NCBI GenBank assembly: GCA_019746975.1
Contig: JAIERK010000117.1
Coordinates: forward strand, 1 to 64,000
Reading direction: 5' to 3'
From: Candidatus Obscuribacterales bacterium
Lineage (GTDB): Bacteria > Cyanobacteriota > Vampirovibrionia > Obscuribacterales > Obscuribacteraceae
Length of the DNA: 64,000 bases
Position numbers and translations under genes: made by a program. Position 1 is the stretch's first letter; every line of letters begins with the position of its first letter. Shown here in pieces: positions 52,233 to 61,276 of the stretch. Under the pieces are notes generated by a model. It saw only the letters and a program-made list of their open reading frames with translations. It searched no databases and was not told where the DNA came from.

Positions 52233-54605
52233 CTATCGCAGGAGGCTGATCTTCGCAGACTTTAGCGACATGCTGTTCGGTCCTATGGAGACTACAAACT
52301 CGCCGGGCTCAGCTACATATGCTAAATCCGAGTTGTAGAACGAAACATCGGTTTTGTTGATCGAGAACTCGACCTTCTTCGATTCTCCAGGTCTAAGCTC
52401 GACCTGTTTGAACGCTTTAAGCTCATTGACCGGTCGCGTGATACTACCTACAAGGTCACGAATATAGAGCTGAACTGTTTCAGTTCCGGCTCGCTTACCG
52501 ACATTAGACACCGTAGCCGATACCGTTAAGTTACCGGTGGGTGTCATTACCGGTGAACTGGTAATTACGTCAGCGTAAGTAAAATTTGTGTAGCTGAGCC
52601 CAAAGCCAAACGGATAAAGCGGAGCATTCGAGACATCTAGATATCGGCTCCGATACTTCTCATCGGCATCAAAGGGACGTCCAGTCGACTTGGCACTGTA
52701 GTAAATCGGAATCTGTCCCTCATTCACAGGGAAGCTCATCGTCAGCTTTCCTGATGGGTTTGCTTCGCCAAAGAGAACATCCGCGACAGCTGCACCGTGC
52801 ATGGTACCACCAAACCATGTTTCTAAAATCGCATCCAAATTCTCGTCTTCCCATTTCAACGTCAGGGGACGACCATTCAACAACACCAGGACAATTGGTT
52901 TTCCCGCAGACTTAAGCGCTTTCAATAGTGCAACCTGGTTGTCGAACAGTCCGATCATGCTGCGACTTGCAGCCTCACCACTCATGCCGAAAGGCTCACC
53001 GAGCACCGCAACGACAACATCAGCTTTCCTGGCTGTACTCACGGCCTCGGCAATGAGGGACTCCGCCGATATTTCCTCCCTGGTCAACATGCCACCATCG
53101 CGATTCAATCTTTCGATCAATTCCTTGTCTTCGAGCAGATTGCAGCCTTTTGCATAGAAAAATTGGTTGGCACCGTACTTCGTCTTAACTCCTTCCCATA
53201 GACTGATCGCCTGTTTCCAATCACCCGCCGCACTCCAAGAGCCGATCAAATTTCTTTTGTCTTTTACCAGCGGACCGATGAAAGCAACCTTCTGCTGTCG
53301 TTGTAGAGGCAACACATCGTTGGCATTCTTGAGCAATACTATGCTCTTTACCGCAGCCTTCTTGCTTAGCTCGAGCTTCTCCGGTGTCAGCATCTCGCTA
53401 TTGCTTTTCTCATCGTTTGCGAACCGATAGGGATCGTCGAACAGCCCGAGGTCATACTTAGCCTGTAAAATCCGGCGACAAGCGTCATCGATAGTTTTCT
53501 CAGATATCTTTTTATCATTTACAAGTTGCGAACCATATTTGGTGAACAACTCGCCCACCATATCCATATCGATACCCGCATTGAGAGCCAGCTCCGTGAC
53601 CTCCTTTTCATCGCCGCTCCCATGACGCACCATTTCATTTACGCCCGTGTAATCACTGCAGACGAAGCCATGAAACTTCCACTTGTTTCGCAAAAGTTCT
53701 GTATGCAACCACTTATTGCCTGTTGCAGGAAGTCCATTGATTTCATTGAAGGAACTCATGAGTGATGCGACACCCGCATCGACAGCGGCTTTATACGGTG
53801 GCAAATACTCATTGAACATCCTCACAGGGCTCATGTCTACAGTGTTGTAATCGCGCCCGCCTTCTGCCGCGCCGTAGAGCGCGAAATGTTTTGCACACGC
53901 CATGACATTGTTTGCTTGTTCGTACCCGTCACCCTGGTAGCCACGGACCATAGCTTTTGCAATACAACTGCCGAGATAAGGATCTTCTCCCGAACCCTCG
54001 CATACTCTACCCCACCGCGGATCCCTGGCGATGTCAACCATAGGTGAGAACACCCAGTTAAGTCCGTCGGCACTTGCTTCCGCGGCGGCCACGCGCGCTG
54101 TTTTCTCTATCAAATCCAGGTCCCAAGAAGCCGAAAGTGCAAGGGGTACCGGAAAGATGGTCCTATGTCCGTGAATCACATCGTATCCGAACAAGAGCGG
54201 GATCTTGTGCGTGGATTGTTCTACGGCGAGCTTTTGCAGCTTGCGAACAGCGGACGGAGTGAAGGTGTTGAACACCCCTCCGACTTTGCCGCTCCTTATC
54301 TTCGACTCCACGTCTGCGTTGACGATCGGACCGGTGACGTCGAACCCGACGGAAAGGAGATTCATCTGACCAATCTTATCTTCCAGAGTCATTTGGCTCA
54401 GCAGGTTAGAGACAAACTTATCTCTGTTGTTAGTTAGCGAAGCAGCGGCTACGGACCCTTTTCGGGTGTTAACTCGGGAGGTCGTGTGCCTCACGGATAC
54501 GGCCATTGAGTCGGTCTCGCACACGGTTGCTGAGCGTTCATGGCCAGACGCAGCGAGTTGGGGCAGCAGTGCCAGCGCGAGCAGTGGCAACCAGTTACTT
54601 TTCAT
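52233..54605 (-). CDS. secreted glycoside hydrolase family 3 beta-glucosidase (BglX-like)
   Basis: 790 residues from the ATG at 54605 (GGAG 6 bases upstream), which starts a signal peptide (MKSNWLPLLALALLPQLAAS). GH3 layout: N-terminal TIM barrel with KIPLLFGYDVIHGHRTIFPV, VCEGSGEDPYLGS, MACAKHFALYGAAEGGRDYN and the catalytic Asp in GFVCSDYTGVNEM. The C-terminal alpha/beta sandwich has KAAVKSIVLLKNANDVLPL. A fibronectin-III-like domain closes it (LYPFGFGLSYTNFTYADV, GTETVQLYIRDLVGSITRPV). It removes glucose from beta-linked oligosaccharides, in the periplasm. Residues are as in active BglX. Single gene. Confidence 0.95.
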   Translation of the reverse strand: MKSNWLPLLALALLPQLAASGHERSATVCETDSMAVSVRHTTSRVNTRKGSVAAASLTNNRDKFVSNLLSQMTLEDKIGQMNLLSVGFDVTGPIVNADVESKIRSGKVGGVFNTFTPSAVRKLQKLAVEQSTHKIPLLFGYDVIHGHRTIFPVPLALSASWDLDLIEKTARVAAAEASADGLNWVFSPMVDIARDPRWGRVCEGSGEDPYLGSCIAKAMVRGYQGDGYEQANNVMACAKHFALYGAAEGGRDYNTVDMSPVRMFNEYLPPYKAAVDAGVASLMSSFNEINGLPATGNKWLHTELLRNKWKFHGFVCSDYTGVNEMVRHGSGDEKEVTELALNAGIDMDMVGELFTKYGSQLVNDKKISEKTIDDACRRILQAKYDLGLFDDPYRFANDEKSNSEMLTPEKLELSKKAAVKSIVLLKNANDVLPLQRQQKVAFIGPLVKDKRNLIGSWSAAGDWKQAISLWEGVKTKYGANQFFYAKGCNLLEDKELIERLNRDGGMLTREEISAESLIAEAVSTARKADVVVAVLGEPFGMSGEAASRSMIGLFDNQVALLKALKSAGKPIVLVLLNGRPLTLKWEDENLDAILETWFGGTMHGAAVADVLFGEANPSGKLTMSFPVNEGQIPIYYSAKSTGRPFDADEKYRSRYLDVSNAPLYPFGFGLSYTNFTYADVITSSPVMTPTGNLTVSATVSNVGKRAGTETVQLYIRDLVGSITRPVNELKAFKQVELRPGESKKVEFSINKTDVSFYNSDLAYVAEPGEFVVSIGPNSMSLKSAKISLLR

Positions 54606-55054
54606 TTGCGATCTCCGAATTTCGCGCATTCTTTGGTCTCGATCGGCATGTGAAGACCTGTCGGGTTTTACTCCATCAAACGGACATTTTCGACCATTGC
54701 CCTGATTTTGTCTAAATTCAAAACTAGTATGGCTATTGCTGGCAGAGGCGGCAAACCCGACATTATTAAACGACGGTTAATACCGCGGCAAGTTGACAAG
54801 AAGAACCCTATACTCTCAACATGGTCGATTTGGTACCGTCCATCTATTAAATACAATGAACAGCCCATAACCCTTAGTAAATGCAGTGAACTTCTCTTAC
54901 CCGGAACGTAAACTTAGTCCGGCAGAGAGTCTAGTCCCGTAAACAGATCACTCGAGAATACCCAGTCCCGTGGAAGCAAATCAGGCGTCCACGAACGGTA
55001 TTACCTTCATACAGCGGCAGTATGTCCACTATTAAAAGTGGTTTGGAGGAACTT
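54606..55054. other. intergenic region between divergent genes
   Basis: 449 bases between divergent genes for the glucosidase and a TPR protein. A TTGACA at 54793-54798 is followed by TATACT after only 10 bases, too short for a normal promoter. Nothing else is recognised. Confidence 0.35.
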
Positions 55055-56866
55055 ATGTCCATAAGGTCTAACAGTTCAAAGGTGTTACTAGCACTGACCT
55101 GTTTGCTATCAACACAGATAGTGCAAATGCCCGCATTTGCGCAGCCTAGCTCTCTCGCTCCCGAATCATTCGAATCGCTTACTGGAAAAGGCGAAACTTT
55201 AAGGTCCACTGGAGACCTCAAACAAGCGGGGAAGGCCCTGAATCTGGCATACCAGCAAGCGAGGAACTTCGCCGCTGACGACGTTCGCAGAATGAAAGCG
55301 ACCGAAAATCTGGCGCGCGTTCTCGAAATCGAAGGACGATACGCGACGGCTGAATCTTTGTTCCGCGAGGCTCTTGACCTACGACAAGACGCGTACGGAG
55401 AAAGTTCGCGAACAAGCAAGTCTTATTACAACATTGGTCGTGTGCAATTGCTCGCAGGAAATTATCCTGCGGCTCGCAATAATCTGGAAAAAGCGCTCGA
55501 GCTACGAGAGTCGGTGTCAGTTAGCGAAGATATGCCGCTCGGTTTTATTCACTACAGCCTGGGTGTCCTCGAGAGCGAAAACGGCAACTTCGACAAAGCG
55601 GTTGAGCACCTTAACCACAGTCAAGCAATTGCACAGCACAACTCACGACACAAAGAGTCGGCCAGAATTCTGTCAGAATTAGCTATGGTAAGCCTTGCCC
55701 AGGGCGATTTTCCAAAGGCCCGAAACCAAGCCACCACGGCGTTCGGCCTTGCAGAACAGTACGCCAAAGACGACGTAGTAGTGCGATCACAGGCACTGGA
55801 TGCAGTGGCGAAAGTGCAATTGGTGAGCGGGGAGCCAAAACAGGCAATCATTGCGTGCAGTGAAGCCTGGCGTCTGCGAAGAACCGTACTCGGCGCCGAT
55901 CACCCCATCACAGCAGACAGTCTTCTGACTTCTGGACTAATAAAGATATCTGATGGACAGTATGAGGACGCACAGCACGACTTCGATGAAGCGCTGGGGG
56001 TGTTCAACCAGACGCGTAACAAACAGCACCTCTGCTTTGCCAGGGCAATGATGGGGCGCTCATTTGCTCATCTGAGACAACGAGATCGCTCAGCGTCGGA
56101 AAAAGATTTCGCGCAGGCCATCAACCTGTACAAAGGATCTGGTGTCAGTCATGTACACGGATACTACAGAGATCTCTTCGTAAAAAATCTCGGTGCACAT
56201 TACAACTTGCTTGAACTAGCCATGGAAAAGGTAAATTCACCATCGCTTATCGGCGGAAAACTCGACAGCTTTGGTCAGATGCTAACGGCCTCGCTGAGTG
56301 CCAAACAACCAGAAGATATGTTTTACTTTTTCTCTTTTAAAGATGTCTTCTCTGTTCTTGGCGTTACTTTCATACTCCTGGTGTTACTAGCAATGGCAGT
56401 CATGATACCTAATTCGCTCGCCTGCTTCTTCTCCACCGGCAACAACGGTAGTGACTATGACGAGCCGGACATAAATGGTCCGACAACCAGACGGCGAAGA
56501 CAAAGCACAGAAACGGTGCCAAGACCGACAAGGACCGCGCCAACACCAAATGAAAAACCAACACCAAGTCGCTCGAAGGTCGAAGCAGACAAAATGCAGG
56601 TGCAGGTATGGCGTGACCGCCTGTCCACGATGGAGATGGAAAACCCTGATTTAACACGAACTACAGCGGACTCGCAATTCGCAGCATCGAGCGGCAACTA
56701 TGAGCGTTTTGACTTCAATCCACAGATGCCGCCGGCACCGACGGAACCGCAGCAACCACCTGCCCGGCCGACAACGCAGTCAGACAAGCTCCGTGATGTC
56801 TGGGCACCGCTCCCGCAAAAGCCTGCTCAAGACTCATCAACAAACGATCAAGAATTTAAATGGTGA
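55055..56866 (+). CDS. exported TPR protein with membrane anchor and Pro-rich tail
   Basis: 603 residues from the ATG at 55055 (GGAGGAA 5 bases upstream). The signal peptide is SKVLLALTCLLSTQIVQMPA. TPR motifs cover about 40-330 (RVLEIEGRYATAESLFREAL, YYNIGRVQLLAGNYPAARNN, GLIKISDGQYEDAQHDFDEA). A membrane helix (DVFSVLGVTFILLVLLAMAV) lies at about 425-448. Then comes a disordered tail rich in Pro, Thr and Arg (TVPRPTRTAPTPNEKP). It is probably anchored in the inner membrane with the TPR domain in the periplasm and the tail in the cytoplasm. Partner unknown. Confidence 0.78.
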   Translation: MSIRSNSSKVLLALTCLLSTQIVQMPAFAQPSSLAPESFESLTGKGETLRSTGDLKQAGKALNLAYQQARNFAADDVRRMKATENLARVLEIEGRYATAESLFREALDLRQDAYGESSRTSKSYYNIGRVQLLAGNYPAARNNLEKALELRESVSVSEDMPLGFIHYSLGVLESENGNFDKAVEHLNHSQAIAQHNSRHKESARILSELAMVSLAQGDFPKARNQATTAFGLAEQYAKDDVVVRSQALDAVAKVQLVSGEPKQAIIACSEAWRLRRTVLGADHPITADSLLTSGLIKISDGQYEDAQHDFDEALGVFNQTRNKQHLCFARAMMGRSFAHLRQRDRSASEKDFAQAINLYKGSGVSHVHGYYRDLFVKNLGAHYNLLELAMEKVNSPSLIGGKLDSFGQMLTASLSAKQPEDMFYFFSFKDVFSVLGVTFILLVLLAMAVMIPNSLACFFSTGNNGSDYDEPDINGPTTRRRRQSTETVPRPTRTAPTPNEKPTPSRSKVEADKMQVQVWRDRLSTMEMENPDLTRTTADSQFAASSGNYERFDFNPQMPPAPTEPQQPPARPTTQSDKLRDVWAPLPQKPAQDSSTNDQEFKW

Positions 56867-57063
56867 TCGGACTAATCGTTGATACACGATTAATAGAATG
56901 CGAAGAAAACACTCATATGCTGCTGACAATGCCAGAATAGAGAGGTTCATTTCGTTACTAACTCGTCCCGATACTTTCCCTTAGCCGAACACGCGGAACG
57001 GAGCCACGTCTATTGTTCGGAACGTGCGACATTACCGAATTCTCTTCAGCGCAGGTTTAATCC

Positions 57064-57312
57064 ATGAAAAAAATTGCAATTGTTTCGCTAACCGTCATTG
57101 CTGTTTTAGTTGGAGTCCTCATCGTACTGCCTATAGCCGTCACGGTAGCCGTCACTTCCAGAATGAGCGCAGAGCAAGCAGAAATTGACAAGAAAAACGG
57201 CGCGACCGAAGCAGATAAAGAGGCAAGGAGACTGAGTCTAAAACAAGAGGTCGAACAAAGGAAGGCAGAGCTCTTGAAGGAATGGGAAGAAAAAGAGAAA
57301 TCGAAAAAGTGA
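57064..57312 (+). CDS. small membrane protein with charged coiled-coil tail
   Basis: 82 residues: one membrane helix (MKKIAIVSLTVIAVLVGVLI) and a second hydrophobic stretch (LPIAVTVAVT), then a helical tail of alternating Glu/Lys (RLSLKQEVEQRKAELLKEWE). AGG lies about 9 bases before the ATG. No family recognised. Confidence 0.6.
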   Translation: MKKIAIVSLTVIAVLVGVLIVLPIAVTVAVTSRMSAEQAEIDKKNGATEADKEARRLSLKQEVEQRKAELLKEWEEKEKSKK

Positions 57313-57339
57313 TCGAACCAAGCAAGTCCGCTCCGTTCC

Positions 57340-57384
57340 CGCCGGAGATACTCGGGAGCGTGAAACGGAGCGCCGGCGTCTCGC
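57340..57384. repeat. copy B of a dispersed intergenic repeat, with a local hairpin
   Basis: Matches 33782-33824 (see that entry). Here the left flank CGCTCCGTT (57330-57338) pairs with AACGGAGCG inside the copy, making a hairpin that is absent from copy A. It lies between a convergent gene pair (57312 and 57449), so it may act in termination. Confidence 0.55.
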
Positions 57385-57448
57385 CCACACCAAGCGAGTT
57401 CGCGCGTTACCGCCGGAATTCGGCTTGCGCAACTCGTGAATCACGAAA

Positions 57449-58930
57449 CTATTTCGGTAAAGAGAACCAAAAAACGGATCCATCGGCAGCACTATCAGCT
57501 CCGATAGCTCCGCCGTGCAATTCGACCAATAACTTGCAGATAAATAGACCCAACCCGCTGCCACCAGACGTCGTTCCGTCTAATTGCGAGAATCGCTGAA
57601 ATAGCTTCGCTAAATCCTCGCTAGCTATGCCCTTTCCGGCGTCCTCGATTGAGATCACATGGCCGTCATTGATCGGTCTGCAATCAATTTTCACTTCGGA
57701 ACCGTTCGGTGAAAACTTCACCGCATTCGATAGCAGATTAACTAAGACCTGGACAATACGATCTCTGTCGACATTGACGGTGACCGGCGCTTCAATCGCA
57801 GTTATAAGCGATATCTGTTTCGCCTGAGCTAGTGCGCTTACAGCATCTAGTGCCGCTTGCACCAAATCGTTCAAGTCGACTATTTCTCTGTTCAACTTCA
57901 ACGATCCAGCGTCCAGCTGCTCCAGGTCAAGAAAGGAAGATGCCAATCGCATCAACCGATCGATCTCGGCATTGACCTTGCGAAGTTTGATTTGCGCCTT
58001 TTCTGGCAGCACGCCTTCACTGACTTGCTCAACATAGGACAGAGAAAGTCCAGCGGAAGTCAGTGGCGAACGTAAGTCATGACTGATCATCGCATACATT
58101 GATCGCTGCTTTTGATCGGCTTCTGTTCTCGCAATTGCCATGGTTCGAAACTCTTGATCAAGCTCTGTCAATTCGTCAGCACCACCAACTGGCTCGAGTT
58201 CTGTCCTACCTTTTGAGAACTCCGATATGTTTGTCATCAAAGTGTGCATGCGTCGAAGCGTGATACGCCCGAAGTAAGCAAACAAGAGCACCACAACAAC
58301 TGCATCGGTAATTGCAAAGACTATAACGGAATCTCGCAGCTTCCTTCTTTCTGCCAGTGCCAGTGGTTGAAATTTTTCCTGGAGTGGTGCGTACTTACTG
58401 ATTAATCCATCCTCGATTTCAACCGACCGGGACAGCGTTGTCGCGAGATCCTCCAGCGCTTCTCCTTCCGACAAGAAGCGAGCAAAAGCCGGCTTCTCCT
58501 CCTCTTGCTCGTAGGCACCCATGATGTCCACAAAGAGTTTCTGCAGATACCCAACAGTACTGGCGTAATCCTCAACCTTCGCGGCAGAGTCTTTGTCACC
58601 CCGCGTCGCATCTCGCAATTCGCCCAAATTAAAATCGGCAATTTTCTTTAGCCTTTCCAACTTGGCTTTGGAGTTTGCCACGCCATCCAATCGCTCCACA
58701 GCGATCAACATGTTGTATCGAGCTACGCAAGAACGCACCTCTTGACAAGAAGCGATCGCTTTCTTGGCCCTAGCCTCTTCAATGGCCGCCTCGTCGAGCT
58801 GCTGTAAATTCGAGACAAGAATTTGCGCAAAGGCAAGCTGGCAAAGCAAAGGTATCCCAAGTAGAATGGCGGCTTGGTACCTCAGTTTCACGGCAGTTGA
58901 AATCCTCTGCTTGAGAGCATAACTAAGCAT
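57449..58930 (-). CDS. sensor histidine kinase with HAMP domain
   Basis: 493 residues: TM1 at about 19-39, a periplasmic helical sensor (about 40-195), TM2 at 200-221, HAMP linker (222-270), dimerisation domain with phospho-acceptor His284 in YAMISHDLRSPLTSAG, and an ATP-binding domain with NLLSNAVKFSPNG (N402), EDAGKGIASEDL (430-440) and SGGSGLGLFICKLL. All boxes (H, N, G1, G2) are present. It is the likely partner of the OmpR-type regulator at 60158. It is transcribed away from the TPR gene at 58941, whose start is only 10 bases from its own, so the two share a promoter region. Confidence 0.93.
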   Translation of the reverse strand: MLSYALKQRISTAVKLRYQAAILLGIPLLCQLAFAQILVSNLQQLDEAAIEEARAKKAIASCQEVRSCVARYNMLIAVERLDGVANSKAKLERLKKIADFNLGELRDATRGDKDSAAKVEDYASTVGYLQKLFVDIMGAYEQEEEKPAFARFLSEGEALEDLATTLSRSVEIEDGLISKYAPLQEKFQPLALAERRKLRDSVIVFAITDAVVVVLLFAYFGRITLRRMHTLMTNISEFSKGRTELEPVGGADELTELDQEFRTMAIARTEADQKQRSMYAMISHDLRSPLTSAGLSLSYVEQVSEGVLPEKAQIKLRKVNAEIDRLMRLASSFLDLEQLDAGSLKLNREIVDLNDLVQAALDAVSALAQAKQISLITAIEAPVTVNVDRDRIVQVLVNLLSNAVKFSPNGSEVKIDCRPINDGHVISIEDAGKGIASEDLAKLFQRFSQLDGTTSGGSGLGLFICKLLVELHGGAIGADSAADGSVFWFSLPK

Positions 58931-58940
58931 ACATCAATAG

Positions 58941-60083
58941 ATGCTGGAATACGCAACGAGTTTGTTCAATGGGAGGCGTGTGGCGCGCGAGAGGCCAGCG
59001 CGAACGCTGCTACTCTGCCTGCTGACCACCCTCACCATAGCCGCCGCCCAGGCAGCGGAGACGCAGTGGATAGTGCATGCGCGTGCGGGAAATCGCGAAC
59101 TGGCAAAGAATCACTCGGGGCAAGCAGAGAAAGAACTGAGTAAGGCACTTTCGTATCTTGAGAAAACAGCAGATGTCGAAGCGCGTCTCGATGTATCGAT
59201 GAACTTAGCCGTCGCACTCAGCAATCAGCATCGCTTCGATGAGGCTCTGGAACTACTCCAGAAGATCAAAAAAGAATTAGACTTTGTTGAGATCAATAAA
59301 AAGCAATTGACCTTGAGACTTCATCGACGCACTCGAGATGTCTACGCGGCAGCAGGCCGACTGGACTCCGCCATCGAGGAGCAAAAGCTCGCGATTGACG
59401 CGATGAACAAAACATTCGCGCTGGAGAGCATGCCATACATCGATGAGCTCCAAAATCTGCAAGTGCTATACCTGCAACGAGGCCGAATCGAAGAAGCGAA
59501 TCAAGTTTGGCAAGAACTAGAGAAATGCGGTCTGTCAGTCACCCCTCAGTTGCGAGGAAAACTTCACACGATAACGTCTGTGCGGAAAAATCTGTTGCGA
59601 CAGCGATCGAATGACATAGCCTTACTATTCTGGAAACGAGTGAAGCTAGGGCAATTGGATGGTATCACTCGGGACTTGGGACTTCAGTTCCTCACGTATA
59701 CAGGATCACCGGAAGACTCGCCAAAAATTGTCGAGCGAATTCAGATAGCGTCGACCACCTCACGAATCGAATGCAAACTTGGAAATCTAGAACATGCTCA
59801 GCGCCTCTTAGCGCAGTATGAACCGCCGGTCAACAGACTTTCAACAACTTTTGACCTCGATGGAATTGTTCAGGCTCGATACGAATTAGCACGTTCGTAT
59901 CAAAGGAGGAATCAGATTGAAGCAGCAAAGCAGCAGCTAACTGCGTTAAAAAAAACGCTATCAAGACAGTCAAAGATAAAGGATCATTCTCAGACGACCG
60001 GTGCCTGGACAAAGTATTTTTCCGAAGAGTTGGGATTGCCGGTCGAGCGAGAAAAGACCGATCAGCCATCCACTTCCTATTAA
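58941..60083 (+). CDS. exported TPR protein next to the two-component system
   Basis: Up to 380 residues. An ATG at 58941 has no ribosome binding site. A GTG at 58980 preceded by GGAGG (3 bases away) begins exactly at a signal peptide (RTLLLCLLTTLTIAAAQAA), so the true start may be there. TPR-like helices follow (MNLAVALSNQHRFDEALELL, RTRDVYAAAGRLDSAIEEQK, LQVLYLQRGRIEEANQVWQE). It lies between the kinase and response regulator genes, is divergent from the kinase, and is probably co-transcribed with the regulator 74 bases later. It may serve the sensor as a periplasmic accessory, but this is inference. Confidence 0.78.
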   Translation: MLEYATSLFNGRRVARERPARTLLLCLLTTLTIAAAQAAETQWIVHARAGNRELAKNHSGQAEKELSKALSYLEKTADVEARLDVSMNLAVALSNQHRFDEALELLQKIKKELDFVEINKKQLTLRLHRRTRDVYAAAGRLDSAIEEQKLAIDAMNKTFALESMPYIDELQNLQVLYLQRGRIEEANQVWQELEKCGLSVTPQLRGKLHTITSVRKNLLRQRSNDIALLFWKRVKLGQLDGITRDLGLQFLTYTGSPEDSPKIVERIQIASTTSRIECKLGNLEHAQRLLAQYEPPVNRLSTTFDLDGIVQARYELARSYQRRNQIEAAKQQLTALKKTLSRQSKIKDHSQTTGAWTKYFSEELGLPVEREKTDQPSTSY

Positions 60084-60157
60084 GAAAACTCACGTGTCAA
60101 ATATGGGGCACGCCCGGGAGAAGTGGGTATATGACGAAGGGTATTGGATAAAAACCG

Positions 60158-60874
60158 ATGGCAAAGATTCTAGTAATCGAAGACGATCCAGCGCTCGCAG
60201 AATCACTAACTGACATTCTGGAGCTGCAAGGACACCGGATCGAAGTCATTCAAAATGGAGAAGACGGGCTCGCCTGCCTGAAGTCTTTCGGCTACGATCT
60301 GGCAATCATCGATTGGCAACTGCCGGGGCTCTGCGGTGACGACATCTGCCGGCGTTATCGCGGTGGCGGCGGCAAGATTCCAATCATGATGCTGACAACG
60401 AAATCCGCAGACAAGGATAAAGTCATCGGCTTGGATGCCGGAGCTGACGATTATCTCCCCAAGCCATTCAATGCGCCTGAATTGGAAGCCCGAGTAAGAG
60501 CACTGCTTCGTCGCTCCACCGGATTTTTTGGGGGCACGGTGGCTACCGGGCAAGCCACACTCGATACAGCGGCATGCACCGTAACAATCAAAGGTCGTAC
60601 GGTAAAGCTTCAACCTATCGAATATGCTTTATTCGAATTCCTCATGCGACATCCGAACAATTACTTCACGACGGATCAATTACTAAGCCACGTTTGGCAT
60701 GACAATGCCGAAGTCAGTGCCGAAGCACTTCGAACCTGCGTGAAAAGACTGCGGAGCAAGCTCGATGTACCGGGAGAAACTTCCGTGATCGAAACTCACA
60801 AAGGATGGGGTTACAAACTGTCGGAGACGGTATTAAAGCCGGTGCCGACTTCCGATGCCGAGACGCAAAATTAA
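60158..60874 (+). CDS. OmpR/PhoB-family response regulator
   Basis: 238 residues. The receiver has Asp9-Asp10, phosphorylated Asp52 (LAIIDWQLPG), Thr80/81 (MMLTTKSADK) and Lys102 (DYLPKPFNAP). A winged-helix trans_reg_C DNA-binding domain occupies about 130-225 (LQPIEYALFEFLMRHPNNYF, VSAEALRTCVKRLRSKL, VIETHKGWGYKL). It will be activated by a kinase, most likely the one at 57449-58930. The target genes are unknown, and the neighbouring TPR gene is a candidate. Confidence 0.95.
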   Translation: MAKILVIEDDPALAESLTDILELQGHRIEVIQNGEDGLACLKSFGYDLAIIDWQLPGLCGDDICRRYRGGGGKIPIMMLTTKSADKDKVIGLDAGADDYLPKPFNAPELEARVRALLRRSTGFFGGTVATGQATLDTAACTVTIKGRTVKLQPIEYALFEFLMRHPNNYFTTDQLLSHVWHDNAEVSAEALRTCVKRLRSKLDVPGETSVIETHKGWGYKLSETVLKPVPTSDAETQN

Positions 60875-60923
60875 TCGTCATCTTTGTTACAATCTCCACA
60901 GACGTAGAGAGTTTTAGCTATCG

Positions 60924-61276
60924 TTAGTACTATTTACGGTACTGGAGATGGTATTAGTTCAGGCATTACATACAATACTAAATACGGCATCACTGTCGGT
61001 GCCGTTGACCTAAAGAACCGCTACCAGAGACGGATCAAGTTTTGCGAGACGGGTAGACCTTTGACTTGGACTCCGCAGTCGCACCTTGCGCATCCCGACC
61101 GGAAGGTCAAGGTTTACGGTGCATTCAGTAACATGCATGTTTCGCATAGCATGACTCGAGAGGGGTGTGACATGCTATGCGAAGACAAGCTATCAGGTGA
61201 TGAAAAACTCTATTTTGCCTTAGCTCTGGATTCGATCCGCTGCATCAGAGCCGTATTTTTTCCGGCAAATGCTTGA
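60924..61276 (+). pseudogene. open frame without start codon, possible gene remnant
   Basis: About 117 codons from 60924 to a TGA at 61274. It begins VSTIYGTGDGISSGITYNTK and continues RRIKFCETGRPLTWTPQ and AFSNMHVSHSMTREGCD, which is not shadow-like in the first half. No ATG/GTG/TTG precedes the protein-like part. A TTG at 61061 would give 71 residues. It overlaps the 3' end of the large gene on the other strand. A chance frame cannot be excluded. Confidence 0.25.

Noticed and set aside
54793..54814. Promoter TTGACA/TATACT in the glucosidase-TPR gap
   Set aside because: The spacer is only 10 bases.
61061..61276. 71-residue gene starting at a TTG
   Set aside because: The start is inside a longer start-less frame and has no ribosome binding site. 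Treated only as a possible remnant.
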